Assembly: GCA_033220425.1 (NCBI GenBank)
Contig: CM065647.1
Location: forward strand, 558,001 to 622,000
Length of the DNA stretch: 64,000 nt
Direction: 5' to 3'
DNA from: Lepraria neglecta
Taxonomy: Eukaryota > Ascomycota > Lecanoromycetes > Lecanorales > Stereocaulaceae
Below, piece by piece: positions 21,240-33,600 of the stretch. Below the pieces are notes generated by a model. The model did no database searches and was not told the DNA's origin. It saw only the letters and a program-made list of their open reading frames with translations. Positions within the stretch are counted from its first letter, which is position 1; each line of letters begins with the position of its first letter. A program made the position numbers and the translations under genes.

Positions 21240-22245
21240 ATGTCTGGAGTTGAGATTGCAGGTCTAGCACTTGCGATCATTCCAGTATTGACCAGTGTTT
21301 CCTACCGAGCTCTGAAATTAAACCTGCTTGGGCCTGCTCGTGCATATCGACAACAAAGATTTGGCCTATGGCCTAGGATTCTATATTACCTCTTCATTTT
21401 TGATGCAGACAGTGTCCAGGAGCTTCACCGCAACATCAATTATTGGGGAGCTGAAGACCTGAAAGCATGGAAAGATTCTTACGTTGCTAGTTGTAATGCA
21501 ATAGCTGTAGCAGTAAGTCTCTGTTCAGATCAGGCTGCAAATTTCAATGGCTGACGGATGATAGGGAGCAATCTTTGCGAGCATAGGCTTGACTGCACTG
21601 CAGCTTCCCACTGTCAGCTTGATTCACTGGACTGTCCGAGCATTTTTCTCGGCCAGCATGCTATTCGGTATCTTATCAGTGGTATCTGCGACTTCCCAGC
21701 ATCGTGCTATTGGTCTACTCAACGACCCAACTGCGCTCCGACTGTGGCTTAGTAGAGGAAAACCTTCAGCAGATCACCGCACAGAAGGATCCAAAGCTTA
21801 TCTACCACCCTACGATACACTCCCTTTGGAAAGCTCGGTTTCCGCCTTCCTAGTCACGCAGTTTCCGCGTGTCTTACTCAATCTAGCTGTCTTTTTATAC
21901 CTCGTCGGCTTTGGCTTGTACCTCATATTCTCCTGGAGAGAGGAGGTACCTAATGGTAGCGCTGACTACCGAAACATATTCGTCGTCTTTGTCGTCTCTG
22001 TGGGGTTGTCTTTTCTTCACTACAGCGTTTGCTTTGTGGACCGAGTGACTGATGCCGCCAAGGTGGCTACCGACTTCCAATTCCGGCGACTGGGTACGAC
22101 CCTCGACAGCTCAGCAGAATTGCAAGAGCTTGAAGCAACACTGGAAAAGTTTCACCAGGACAAAGATCTTGTGACTGAGGTGAGGAAATTGACGATGGAA
22201 ATTATCAGACTGAGGCAGTCGCTGCCAGGGGCCGCCAACAACTGA
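21240..22245 (+). CDS. Fungal multi-pass membrane protein of unknown function, 317 aa
   Basis: Two exons (21240-21512 and 21565-22245) are joined across a 52-bp intron in frame. The N-terminus MSGVEIAGLALAIIPVLTSV resembles the short helical start found on many fungal STAND/HET-type proteins. A soluble part to about residue 90 follows. Membrane segments then lie near residues 93-112, 115-135, 190-215 and 230-250 (SAFLVTQFPRVLLNLAVF; YRNIFVVFVVSVGLSFL). A C-terminal coiled coil (ELQELEATLEKFHQ, TEVRKLTMEIIRLRQ) ends the protein. It sits between inverted copies of a ~300-bp repeat and close to a broken relative at 18519. No enzymatic motif was seen. A role in membrane signalling or recognition is speculation from context. 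Confidence 0.7.
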
Positions 22246-22429
22246 TAGGAAACAGATGATCCAGACAGGCTCAGTGTTCTCGGTATACTTGCATGGAAAA
22301 AGCTGTGAGCATTGTGTTTGTGTGCACCAGGAGTTTCTCGGTCACGGCATCGAATCTTGTCGCTCTGGCAACTGATTCATTCGTGAGGCAGCTAAGCGTC
22401 AAGAAATATGTAGATAGCTTACGCTTCTT

Positions 22430-22728
22430 TAAGATGATCCAATCAATGCCAACGAGACGGCACAGGCGTCCATTCTGACGGTCCGGACCGACCAGGTCTT
22501 GGGAGAACTCATGATACCCAACAAAGTTCCCATCGCATCCAAATTGTATGTATTCTCGGCCATCATGGACGAATCTTTGAGTGCCTTGCCTGTTGTACTC
22601 AGCAGTTGTGCCATTGTGAATCTTTTCATCTTGTCGCGCCGAGTCCATCGCCTTACATCTTCTCGCCTTAAGCTCGGATGTCGTATATAGAAGTCTTGCA
22701 GCCAATTCTTGCGCAGTGGCCCCATCAT
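22430..22728 (-). pseudogene. Pogo/Fot1-type transposase relic
   Basis: Two overlapping minus-strand frames carry pieces of the same transposase region. One reads KNWLQDFYIRHPSLR and AENTYNLDAMGTLLGIMSS, the latter matching the NVYNMDETG motif around the first catalytic Asp of Fot1-like DDE transposases. The other reads ELKARRCKAMDSARQDEKI, the usual stretch between them. Frame changes and substitutions show that it is inactive. Neither the N-terminal DNA-binding part nor the later catalytic Asp residues are recognisable nearby, and no inverted ends were found. Confidence 0.6.
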
Positions 22729-22927
22729 CGGTGGCAGAAATCTGGAAAGCGGAGGATTATCGACGTGCGAGCACGGGCGCTAGAGAACAGGGGGATTGAC
22801 TAGGAGAGATGTGCATGGGCGGACATGCGCAGTACATAACCGCCATGACGTGGATCTGCCAGGTTCTGAAGGCGGAGTTGTTGCAAGGTTTGCGGGGTCT
22901 ACGATCAGCATGGCCTGTCGATCAGGG

Positions 22928-23232
22928 TACTCGGACTTGCGGATTTTTTACGAAAGTACCTTTACATACTCTCTCAGATCACTGAATTAGCTTTATCTAT
23001 CGAGCAAGGTCTGAAGGCTAGAGGTATAATAGTTCAGGCAAGATGTGTATGTGCGATACAAGAATCAAGTCGTAGATTGCATGCCGGACCCCACCTGGTC
23101 TTGTATCGGAGCAGCTTTAGAAATGGCACCTTTATAAAGATTATAGTGATCGAGCGTAAGGATGCATCACGTCCGCTGTAATTTTCAATATTAATAGTGC
23201 TCATGCCTGAAGAAATGTCCCGAGATCACTGT
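22928..23232 (-). repeat. ~300-bp repeat, copy C (inverted)
   Basis: Read on the minus strand it begins gtgatctcgggacatttctt. It then shows ttacgctcgatcactataat, gcaatctacgacttgattct, cacatacacatcttgcc and agtatgtaaaggtactttcg, in the same order and spacing as copy B. Copies B and C therefore flank the 21240-22245 gene and the Fot1 relic as diverged inverted repeats. Confidence 0.55.
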
Positions 23233-25117
23233 GTCACGCTTGAGCTGTTAACTAATATTGCTAGTAGAGAGTGTGAAGTCTGGAAAACTGAAGTGCCTCG
23301 ACCGAATTTCATCACGCACGGAGTTTCACAATGCCGGGATAGGGTTTACTGCTACCTCTCCTGGATTGTGTATGTGCACAGAGGAGGAGGCCTCGGGAAT
23401 GCCCTAGCACTTGCCTCAGCCCCTCAGACGTGTGACTAACGGGTTCTTTCCACACAACGTCTGAGCCCACGACGCTAAATTTCAGCCAGATCTGCATTAA
23501 TCACTTGAATACTAATATTTCGCGATATCGCAATGCCTTAAAATTCTACGAAATTTCGGTCGGAAACTATACTCGGCGCGAGATTATCGATAGTAGAGTA
23601 GATGTGTTCTCTTTCTACCGAATATTTCAATATATATATTAGTAAATAACGTGGAGAGCAATTTTACACGCCGATAGAGTTCGACGTTAACGATTTTTAG
23701 CTCGTACCATATATATGATCCGAGGTACGCCCGTAACAATTTCTAAGAGAAAACTTTTAGAAACCCCCATGCAAACTTCGTAGCTATAACGAATTCCGGA
23801 AAACTGTAAATAGAAGATCAGCTCGGACTCTTAAGGAGATGTGCCGAGAAGAAAAATCTCGAGCACCACAATTATTCTAAGAAAATCGTCGAAAGATACT
23901 ATTTAGTAAGCAACCGGTGTGGCGCTTGCGCCCTACACGTCTGAGATACTGAGGCAACCTAGCACCCGATCAAGCACTTACATTAGTCAGCAAAAATCTA
24001 CTTATCTAATCCTACCAGCTTCCATTGATCTCGCATGCCCGCTCTTTCCTGAGCTTCAAAGTAGATCATAGACATTGCAACCACCCCCACAGCTCCTAGT
24101 GCCTCTAAGAGCTTTACATCCTTTTCCTTCAAATCGCAAACAAAGAGAGTGATCCTACCCTTTCGAGTAGATGAGTTCGAGGGCGACGGTCGTAATTGTG
24201 AACAGCATATTGACGCCATCAAAGCCTACATTACATGGGCAGCACATCCAACGAGCGAATACGAAGGCGATTTCGAAACAAGAAAACACTATGCACACGT
24301 TGAGCCCTTCCAAGGCCCCGAGCTAAGATAGACATACTTCCACGTCGTCCTCGACATGAAGCGAAATATGCTTGACGAAGCGAATTTTGACACTTTGCCA
24401 CACGAAATCTATTGCGTGCGCGGGAACAAGGAGAGAAGTTTGTAAGATACGAACGCTCTCCTTTTGCCTGAGCAGATTGGCTTACTTTTAATAGAGAAGT
24501 CCGCACGTTTTTCAAACCCTCTTGAAGAAAAGAATAGGATTTGCAAGATAAGTAGATTTACAGACGTTGTATATCCTTGGGTTTGCCAGAAGCACGAGAA
24601 GCCTGGGAGGGCTGGAAGGAAGCTGAACGAGGGAATAACCTAATTCGTGACTCTCAACAAAGTGTGGCCGCAAGTGTCTAAAGAAACAAGAGACCTCTAT
24701 CACTAGTCAACTCAATGAGGCACTTCTCATTCTACGGGCGTTTAATGTTGCCTACTATATCTCTCTCAGCGGCATGCGTGAGGAAGAGTGCAAGGATAAT
24801 AGGCGGTGTGCCCGGGATTGTTGAGAACCTAGCAGCACCAGGGCAAATTTCGAGGGCCACGTATTCTCTAATCCGCATTCTGGGAGCGTCGTATACAATC
24901 ACCGTCCTGCGTGGCGTTTTACCAATTCACATGGCTTAAAGCCAAATTTTAGCAGCTCGGATGAACATTCGACTTAATTTCCAATCTTCAGATACAACCC
25001 TGAGGTATTGTAGAGCTGAAAATCTTAGAATAGCTGTCTAACTCGATCCACTTTGCCTCTTCTTCATTGCAGAGCAATATCACTCGTATGGGAAAGGTAC
25101 TTTTATTTGACAGATTT
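23233..25117. other. Gene-poor region with one possible coding relic
   Basis: 23500-23900 is AT-rich with many TpA steps and no open frame, which fits old mutated repeat DNA. On the minus strand 24222-23998 encodes a hydrophobic stretch (DLKEKDVKLLEALGAVGVVA, then MSMIYFEAQERAGM). It looks like the C-terminal end of a membrane protein with no intact upstream part, so I treat it as a relic. Nothing else was recognised. Confidence 0.35.
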
Positions 25118-27801
25118 CTAGCTCAAGCGTGTTTTAAGTTGCACGATATCTTCGCGAGGACGAAGCAGTATGGGGCCCTGTGCTCCAAGCAATGTCGCAA
25201 TCTGGTCCCCAACTTCTGCTTTTTCAGGGACCCATACGACATGGCCGTCATCAAAGCGACAGAACGCTCGTCCGTAAGCGGCAAACTGCAACGCAATCTC
25301 AAAGCCTTCCATAAATTGGTAAGTCTTTGACGCTATAGTTTTTAGTTGCCCTTCACGCCTTCTCTCCTCGCTGACATGCAGTTCCGTAGGCGGGTATTTC
25401 CCTCGATCGGGGTGGTCAATACTAATACCTTGTCCGTCAAGAACCCTGCAGTAAAGGGCATATGGCTCACTCAAGTCTTGATCCTGTATGCGATTCCCTG
25501 TATGATCTAGACCGGCTACTAGTGCTTGCGAAAAACAAGATGTACAGTGCGCGCCGTAGAGCTTTCTTAGTCTAGTCTGCCAATCCTCCTTCGACTCTTC
25601 GAGGAATTGCCTGGTAGTCTCTCGGTTTAAGATGCCTTAGTTCTACGCTAATTGATCTCTATAACGTATGCTCAGGTTCAATAGACTATCTTCATTGACG
25701 CTGTTTGACACCTTTTTACATTACACCGCCGCTAGCGCTGTTTGATGGTACGAGAAATTCTGCCTCTAGAATTCTAGTCGTCAGACGATAGCGATTTTTC
25801 GTCGTTCATCCAAAAACCTCGGGGATAGTGTGCCACTGTCACTGTCATCACCCGCTTCAATACCAAGGATCTGACAAGCCTCCAAGGACTCGAGACTAAA
25901 GTGAGCAATTCGCATGTATGTTTGTGGATTCTCAGTTACAGCCTTGAGAAGCAAGCCTGTTATCCAAGGCTTACCGCCTTTCTTCGGAAAGAGATAATGT
26001 CGCAGTGGTAAGCAGGAAAGATTATTTAAAAGCTCTTGAGATGAGCAATTGAGTTTTATTAGAGCGTGAAAGTAAGCAGAATTGATTTTCAAAAGTCCGT
26101 GGATACGGTTTAGGTTATGATAGGACGCCGGACGCAGGATACCTAAGATTGTGAGCAATGCGGCGGCGACAGGTCCTCCGGAATGTCCTATGGCGTAGTC
26201 GGGATGTCCAGCATCGTAATCAAGGAGATACCATTGTTGCCAGAATACTTTGGATCGTATCCACACAGAATTGGCGCATTCACTGATGCCCATGACCATG
26301 ACGGCGCTCTGTATGCGGATGGCCTTCTAGCCAGAGGAACCCGTGGATCTTGAACTCGTTCGACGTGCCAGCCGAGCGATAACGGAAACTGGCTTTCCAC
26401 ATGCCAGCGACATAGTCATCGCCCGTAACGAGTTGGACTTGTCTTGCAATTCCAGCCAATGCAACCAACTTATCGCTTTCATAAGTCAAATCGCATTTGC
26501 TATATTCAACCACTATCCTGTTCCAAAAATCATGAGGACCCGGGGCAGGATAGAGTCTGTCGATAGGACTCAATGGTTTTGGTCGCTTATCTCTACCAAA
26601 TAAAGAGTTGAGCTCCTTGAAGTTGACGCCGTTCCATATTGAAGACGGCACCCCGTTCGGGTAAGTCTCGCATGCATTTTTTACCTGGCATTCCCAAAAA
26701 GTTTGCGCCTGCCCGAAATGTAGAATTCTCGGGGCCAGCACCCGTTCTTGTAAGACCCATCCACGTCGAAGAAGGGGAAGAGTTGACAAGTTGTCTCTCC
26801 AGAAGAGATTATCGAGGACCGCATATTGAGTTTCAGGGATACCACTCCACGTGGCGTATGTGATACAGGGCCGCAACAGAGATGGATTCCGATCTCAGAA
26901 AAAGCCTTCATCACTATTCTTAGCTGCTGTGGCCGCTATATTCAGCATTGAATGCGCATAGACGTTGCGCATTTTCAAAGACTCTTTCAACCAATCGTCG
27001 CGAGAGTCCTGGAAGATGCAGAGAGAATCGATCCATATATATCTAGCTCCAAGGCTATGCACTGTAGCGACCGCATCTCTGAACTTTTTGATACTGGGTT
27101 GTGCCCCTTCAACATATGATACGTAGACTGAGTCAAGATTAGTGGAGATGAGTTGCCCCATCGATGGCTTAGAGTCATATAGTTGGTTGACAAGATCTCA
27201 TCTACCCCAGAGACAACAACCCGCCAGCCTGAGTCAGATGAAGTACCAATGTCAAGTGCTCTGGTAGGGAAGAAATTCGAATCACTTGAAAGTTCTTTGC
27301 ATTGTGTATGACCTTGTAAGCATTCGTTCAGCTACCTCGATGCAAGGTCTGAACAGGACTTTGAGGCGGTGGTTGGCGGTCGCTTTCATCTATCAGGCCA
27401 CTAAGGTCTGTTGAAAGAGATTAATGATAAGTTTTCAACACTGGTAGGCTTTTCAAAGACAAACCTCTTGTAGGTGTGAGCATGAACTTCTTGCCAGTCG
27501 CATACGATCACCATTCCTTGTGCCAAATTATGGTCAAAGTGTATTCCTCGGCGATTAAGGGGGAAGGTAAGTCAGGTCTGCCGTGTATTTTATACGATGT
27601 TGGTGGTTGGCTAGTGTCTCGAAGCTGCGAATGAGCACGCTGCTGTTCGTCTAATTCTCGCCATATAGACAGACAGATATAGCAATTTTGCCAGACGGCA
27701 TTGTGAAAACTGCTGACGCTGGTGTGATGCGGGAGCGCAGAGGGTTGTAACTTCGACGCCAAATCACCGCAGAAGAGGGTTTGACAAGCCTGACAAAGCA
27801 T
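25118..27801 (-). pseudogene. Decayed HET-domain (heterokaryon incompatibility) gene, long form
   Basis: The start at 27801 encodes a zinc-finger-like, Cys-containing leader (MLCQACQTLFCGDLASKL) usual before a HET domain. The domain itself is seen in pieces: YMTLSHRWGNSSPL near 27180, KKFRDAVATVHSLGARYIWI and DSLCIFQDSRDDW near 27070-27000, RGWVLQERVLAPRILHFG near 26760, and YRAPSWSWASV near 26310. The C-terminal part survives at 25474-25118. These pieces fall in different frames, separated by stops and shifts, so several breaks are present. HET proteins trigger cell death on fusion of unlike hyphae. It is head to head with a second broken HET gene. Confidence 0.75.
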
Positions 27802-28014
27802 TTTCAGGTGAAGTCTGATGATTACTAGGAAGAAGCGAACTAATCGTGGCGATCAACCAGGAAGACGGATGGCTAAGGGGTAGATTTATCGCCTTTTAGT
27901 AGCGGAGATGTTGTTTCAGGGGCTCGAGGGACTCTCCGAGGAAGGTTGATAAATATCAGGTCTAATAAGATTCAGTAGTACTTAGGCTGCTTATCAGAAA
28001 GTGGGCGGTAGGCG
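27802..28014. promoter_or_regulatory. Shared upstream region of two divergent HET genes
   Basis: These 213 bp separate the divergent starts of the two HET pseudogenes and would have held both promoters. No specific binding site can be named. Confidence 0.35.
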
Positions 28015-29669
28015 ATGAATATATCTATCTGCTTCCGGTCTTCCGGGCACCCCACTCTTACATCACACGGGCAATCTCCGGTTGTACTTGCCCTCACATA
28101 TTCCAACCAAACGGTATCTGTGAATGGCGCTCCTAAGTTTGAGGCTCCTTCCTATGTATGGGGGGCTCCGAAAGCCAGGCGTCCTATCACAGTTTGTGGT
28201 AACGAAACAATTTTGACTGAGAACCTCGAGGGCGCTCTGCGAAGAATGCGGCTCACTCACGATATTCGAACACGGTGGTTTGATACCATCTGTTTCAACC
28301 AGAATAGCATAACTGAACGGAACTCACAAGTCTTGCTGATGGGTCGCTTTTATCGGGAGAGCTCAAAGGTCTTAGTATGGCTTGGACCAGAAGATGACAA
28401 TGTCAGCTCCGCAATAACACTTGTCGAAGACATCGCTAAAGGTGGTCACATTGTCAGAGCTGAATGCCGTTAGGGAGAATGGCGCGTATGTTTATGGAAA
28501 CGACATCAAGTTGCTGGATAATCTCCTCCGTCGACCGTGGTGGTCGCGTTCTTGGACCCTCTAAGAGATCGTTCTTGCTAGAGAAGTCGACATGTTCTGC
28601 GGGAGATTCCAGCTGGACTGGAAAAGTCTTGTCCAAGTGCATTCTGATTCAGAGAAGCATAGGATGACGTGCTGTCTCACTCAACTGTGCCAGGAATGCC
28701 TTGACAGCCTCCAATTCTTCAACAACGTCGTCACTGGTATGTCTGTTGCACGAAGGCCATTATAGTACTCCAATGGCATAAATCTGCTCGACATTCTAGC
28801 ACGGTATTGATTCCGAAGGACTACTGATCCTCGGGATAAGATATATGGGTGCTTGGGGCTTGTTCCTTCAGCACAGGCCGCTAGAATTAACCCTGATTAC
28901 TTATCTAGCATTGATCTATTGCCAGACAATAGTTTTCGACATAAACTGGACAGGTTCTCTGGGTTCCTTGAATTATGCAGTCGATAATGAACCTGCAATC
29001 GGTGTAACCTTACTGTCATGGGTGATCGACTGGAGATCCGTCCCTAAAGATGAATTCCTACCGGTAGAACGTCAAGCTTGGTACAAACTGTACAATGCCT
29101 CAAATGGTCTGAAGTGCGAAGTCATAATATATGCCGACAAGCTGTTATCTGTCCCATACGTCGCCGTCGATCAGGTACATCTCGTTGGCGATTTGCTGGA
29201 CTCAGGTGGTGATGACACCTGCCTCAAGACATTATTGCAGTGGCGTAGTATCCTACGTTTTGACGAAGCGCCTGACCAGTCATATATCAATGGAGGGGCT
29301 CTTGAAGATGCTTTCTGGCGAATATTGATGCTTGATACAGTATTAGTCCCCACATCTGGGAGCAACAAATACGTCAGAGCAACGCTGGAGGACGGGAAGG
29401 ATTTTGGTACTTGGTGGAATATATTGTGCGGCATGAGAATCGACTTAACCGTGTTATTGGAAGATCCCTCTTTTCGTCGAGTACACTTTGCAGTGCCTAG
29501 CGCTACAATGAACCGAAGTTTCTTCACAACAAAGAAAGGGTTTATTGGGAACGGACCTGCTGGGATGCGGTATGGCAACGACGTATACGGACTTTATGGG
29601 GCCAAATCCCTGTTTGTTCTTCGAAGAGACGAAAGAACGGCTATGATAGCACCTGACTCTGCGCTATAG
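28015..29669 (+). pseudogene. Decayed HET-domain gene, second type
   Basis: The start (MNISICFRSSGHPTLTS) leads into a well-kept HET domain: KFEAPSYVWGAPKARRPITV, RTRWFDTICFNQNSITERNS and GRFYRESSKVLVWLGPEDDN. After 28473 the frame breaks. The expected continuation RRPWWSRSWTL and EIVLAREVDMFCGRFQLDW is found in another frame with a CAA-to-TAA-type stop. DPRDKIYGCLGLVPSAQAAR follows near 28835, and an intact 3' frame (28845-29669) ends with SFFTTKKGFIGNGPAG, the usual HET C-terminal pattern. At least three breaks are present. The N-terminal HET domain (about 150 aa) could still be made as a short protein, which is why this entry deserves care. Confidence 0.75.
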
Positions 29670-30687
29670 CCTCTCCACACGCTGGTTGGGGGTTGCTACC
29701 TGCACGGGATCATGGACGGAGAGGGGGTCATAGACTCTGAGGAACGGAAAACTCAAGTATACTTGATATGAATCTTCTGGTGTATTGTCATTATTGGGAT
29801 AATGACTATATACGAATGCAACCTTCCTTTCCTCTAGGGAGCGATTGGCATTCGCCGTCCCATCTCCCCAAAGCAGCACAAAATGACATGTTCTATTGAA
29901 ATCAGACCTCAACTCCTTTGCCAGAAGCTCAGCGAAGAATTGTTCTTTAGAAATGGGTCCTGAAGGACTAGCAGTCCTTGATAACTAATATATTCTTAGT
30001 AACTATTAGTTCTTATTAATCAACGAGTTCTTAGTAGCTAATAAGTTCTTACCTTAGTGACTAACAGATTCAACTGTCCTTAAGAAATAATTATTAAGAA
30101 CTTTTTAGTAACTAAAAACTTAACGATGCTGTAGGAAGCGGAGGGCGGCGAGGTCAAGGCTAGCCAGATACGGCACGCTTTACCTTATGAGGCAACTCAC
30201 CTGCACACGGAGTACGCGGATACCTCAAACTTCCTCATGTCAGACAGAGCGAAACGGTAGCGCAAGGGCCTACACTATCTCAGAGCCTCTGTCCAATGAT
30301 ACTCGTGTCCGGGAAATACGTTCAAAGGCAACAAAAATATCAAAGGTTGTACTGAAGCAAATCATCGCCTAGCTGTAATCATACGGCTCCGTTCGACTTG
30401 ATATCAGACGGAGGTCGCATATATGTAAGTAGAATTTGATTAATGCCGTGGGCTCAGGTTCCAAAGAGGAAATCCGTTAGCATATAATTGGCGCTGTTCT
30501 GGACCATCACACTGTCACGTGGGCTTATGTGCAGACCTGGAAAAACGCGCATCAGTGGTGTCCTTATAATCACTTTATACACAACATCCACAGCATGCCA
30601 CTCGATGGAACATAGATAAACGTGACGTCATAAATCGTATCTCGTAAGATTCGCGGGCGAGATCAGCATGATCTCCTCCCACCCACC
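29670..30687. other. Intergenic region
   Basis: No gene was supported. It holds the AT-rich tandem repeat at 29993-30072. Its other end is the 3' flank of the STAND gene. Confidence 0.4.
29993..30072. repeat. AT-rich ~18-bp degenerate tandem repeat
   Basis: Four units begin with ttctta and contain gtaacta/gtagcta-like cores (ttcttagtaactattag, ttcttattaatcaacgag, ttcttagtagctaataag and a longer last unit). Similar words continue to about 30120. Confidence 0.5.
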
Positions 30688-33600
30688 TCATCTCACAGCT
30701 ATTGTCAATCCCTCATGCTCACGATCCTCTGCCCTCCCCTTCTCCTTCTCCTCACAAAGCATCAAAATCATCTTCGCCGTCTCCTCATTCTCCGCATACT
30801 CAGCCAAATGAAACGGCGTCTGCCCCGAAGTATCTTTCTTCCTCGGATCCGCCCCTCCAGCCACAAGCTTCTTGACCAAATCCTTACTCCCCCACTGCGC
30901 AGCCGCACACAAAGCCACTTGCAGCCTCTCCTGCGGCGGCCAAGCGCCATGCTCTAGCAGGAGCACTGCAAGCTCGGGGTTCGGATTCAAGATGCTGATA
31001 TCCAAAGGTGTCTCGTCAAAGTGGTCCTTGAGATCTACATCAGCGGCCGCATCGAGGAGGCATTCGGCGGCAGAGTAATTGTGGTGGAGAGCCGTCCAGT
31101 GCAGTGGCGTGCGTTGTAAGCGATCTTTGATGTTAAGATTGATGCCATCAGCAGCGACGAGGTGGCGGAGGATCTCCATGTGGTCGTTTTGGACCCCGTA
31201 GTGGAGCGCGCTGTGGCGGTCGAGGTCGACGGTGTTGAGGTCAATGGATGGGTCCGTTTGGGCGAGGAGGATGATGGATTGGACGGTTTCGGTCATGCCA
31301 AGCTTGGCTGCGGTTAGTAGGGATGAGTCGTCGTTGTTGATGGAGGTGGGATTGTGTTTGAGGCGGCGACCTTCGGATCCGTCGCGCTCGGTTTCCTGTT
31401 TGCGGAGTTTAGTGAGGAGGGAGAGCGCGTCCAGGTTGTTCATGGATTTTGCTACGCCAAGGGGTGATTGGCTTGCGTTATCATGGATGTCTGTCCGCGC
31501 GCCGTTCTCGAAGAGGATCTGAATGGTCGAGTAGTAATTGAAGTAGGCTGCGTCGTGCAAAGCCGTCCTTCCATTTGTGCCCTGTGCGTTGATGTCTACA
31601 CCCGTAGGCTTCTCGAAAAGAATGTTGAGAATATCGTCTTGGCCTGCCAATAAGCGGAGTCAGAATCTCCTTTTCAAGTCCGGGATTGGGATACTGGAGG
31701 AATTCCAGGAGCACAAAGGAGGCAAACCCCCACTATATGCTCCTAAAATAGCCCAAATATTCAACTGCGATGCGGAATAGGGGTAAGTAATTTGAAATTA
31801 TACATACCATTCACGGCGGCACTATGGACTATTGTCCGATTGTACACATCAAGCACTTTGGGGTTTGCCCCACGCTGAAGCAGAAGACGAACAACAGAAA
31901 CATAGCCATAATCAATGGCACGGTTCAGCGGTGTACCGCTCGCATTATCTACCCCTTCTTGTAACTCCGGATCCGCTCCATGGTCCAAGAGAGCCTCCAC
32001 CACGGAATAAAACCCTGACCTTGCTGCTTCTGTCAAGGCTGTGCAAGTAATGTTTCTCTTGTTGACCTCAACGTTAGGATGAGACAGTATTTGTCGAACA
32101 ATCTGTACATCACCCGAGCTGGCAGCCAGTGTAAGTGCTGTAGATTTGTAGGCGCCAGACCCGAAATTGACATCGAGACCAGGCTTGTGCAAAATTATCG
32201 GCAGTATTTGGGAACGTCGAAGAGAAGCCGCGAGCATCAGTGACGTCGCATCATTGCGGCTGGTGTCAAGGATACTGAGATCGATGTTTGGATGATCGAG
32301 GAGAGTACGCGCTATGCTGACGTCGTTGACAGCTATCGCTCGATGCAAAGACGAGCTGCTGCGCTCACAAACCAAGTTCGGATTGGCTCCACTTTTGAGG
32401 AGTGATTGCACGACCGACACGTGCCCGCCTGAGGCAGCATACATTAAAGGTGTCGTTCCAAGGGAGTCCCTACAATCCACAGGTCCACCGACTCTTAGAA
32501 GCTTCAAGACCACCGGGTTGAGTCCGCAGAAAGCAGCCAGATGCAGAGGGTGAACCCCGCTCTTGACATCCCAATCTGCAACGTATGGACTATCAGAGTA
32601 CCACAAGGCTTGAACAGCAGAATCAAGATGCGGTTTACTGTTCAAGAAATCGAGGACCGGGTCAGTCAATTCATCCTGTTGCAGTGCACGCGATGCGTGT
32701 ATTCCCCAGCAGCAGCAGCAGTACTCCAGCAAAGGATATTGAATCGTTCTTTCCTTGAAATCCTCGCTTTCGGTAGGCCCAGAGCAAGGACCATTCTCAA
32801 ACGCTTTGAAGGTGACATAGGTCAAGCACTTTTGAGCAAGAATCAAGTCGCCATTAGAGAACCACTTCTCCCGATTCTCTCTGAAGTAATTCTGCGCCGA
32901 GAAATGGATGAGGCGCACCATGTCGCTGGCATCGATGATAACAAGCCCAGCACACATAGATGTCAGATCGCTTGCGTTGACAATCTCATCTGGATCAATG
33001 CCAGACGAATCAGCCGTTGTTGAAGTTGCATGCTCGAATTCTGCAACGCTGAGAGGCCTTGTGGAGAATGCAATCCACAGCAGGAAATTCATGACAATCT
33101 TTCGATCATCTTCGTTGGTAGCTTCAATACGCTCCATGGCTTGATCATACGTATCTCCAATTTCTGTTGGCAAATTTTGAAGAGCTTGCTGGACCGCTCT
33201 GGGTGTCCGTTTGGTAGCTAGGGCGTCCATGTGTAATTTTGCTAGAAGAAACCTAATCGGCTAGTCAGCGCCCCACTGCCGGAAAAAATTTCAAAAGCCA
33301 GCAACAAAAAAAGCATCCAACATGGTGTATCGAGCTGATGGCGGTCAGATGCTTTGCTCCATGGCTTCGTTCGTCTGATATAAAAGCATGATGTGGACTC
33401 AGGCACATCGCTCGGATCACCTATATGTCCATAGGACCGTGACCTTTGGACCTCGTTTGTTTGACGGAAAAAATCGATATACTTACATTCCGTTAGCTTG
33501 TTGTACAATTGTCCCCGCAATCTCTTCTCGTAAAGCTCTCTTCTTGTTGACGCTATCAAGAAGCTTTGGCTCGTGATCAACTCGCCACTGAACATAGTCT

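Noticed and set aside
20731-23232. Copies B and C as terminal inverted repeats of a single active large transposon
   Set aside because: The copies are diverged to about two thirds identity, and no target duplication was found. The gene between them is not a transposase.
23500-23900. AT-rich stretch as a centromere-like or origin sequence
   Set aside because: It is only ~400 bp and not extreme in composition. Old mutated repeat DNA explains it as well.
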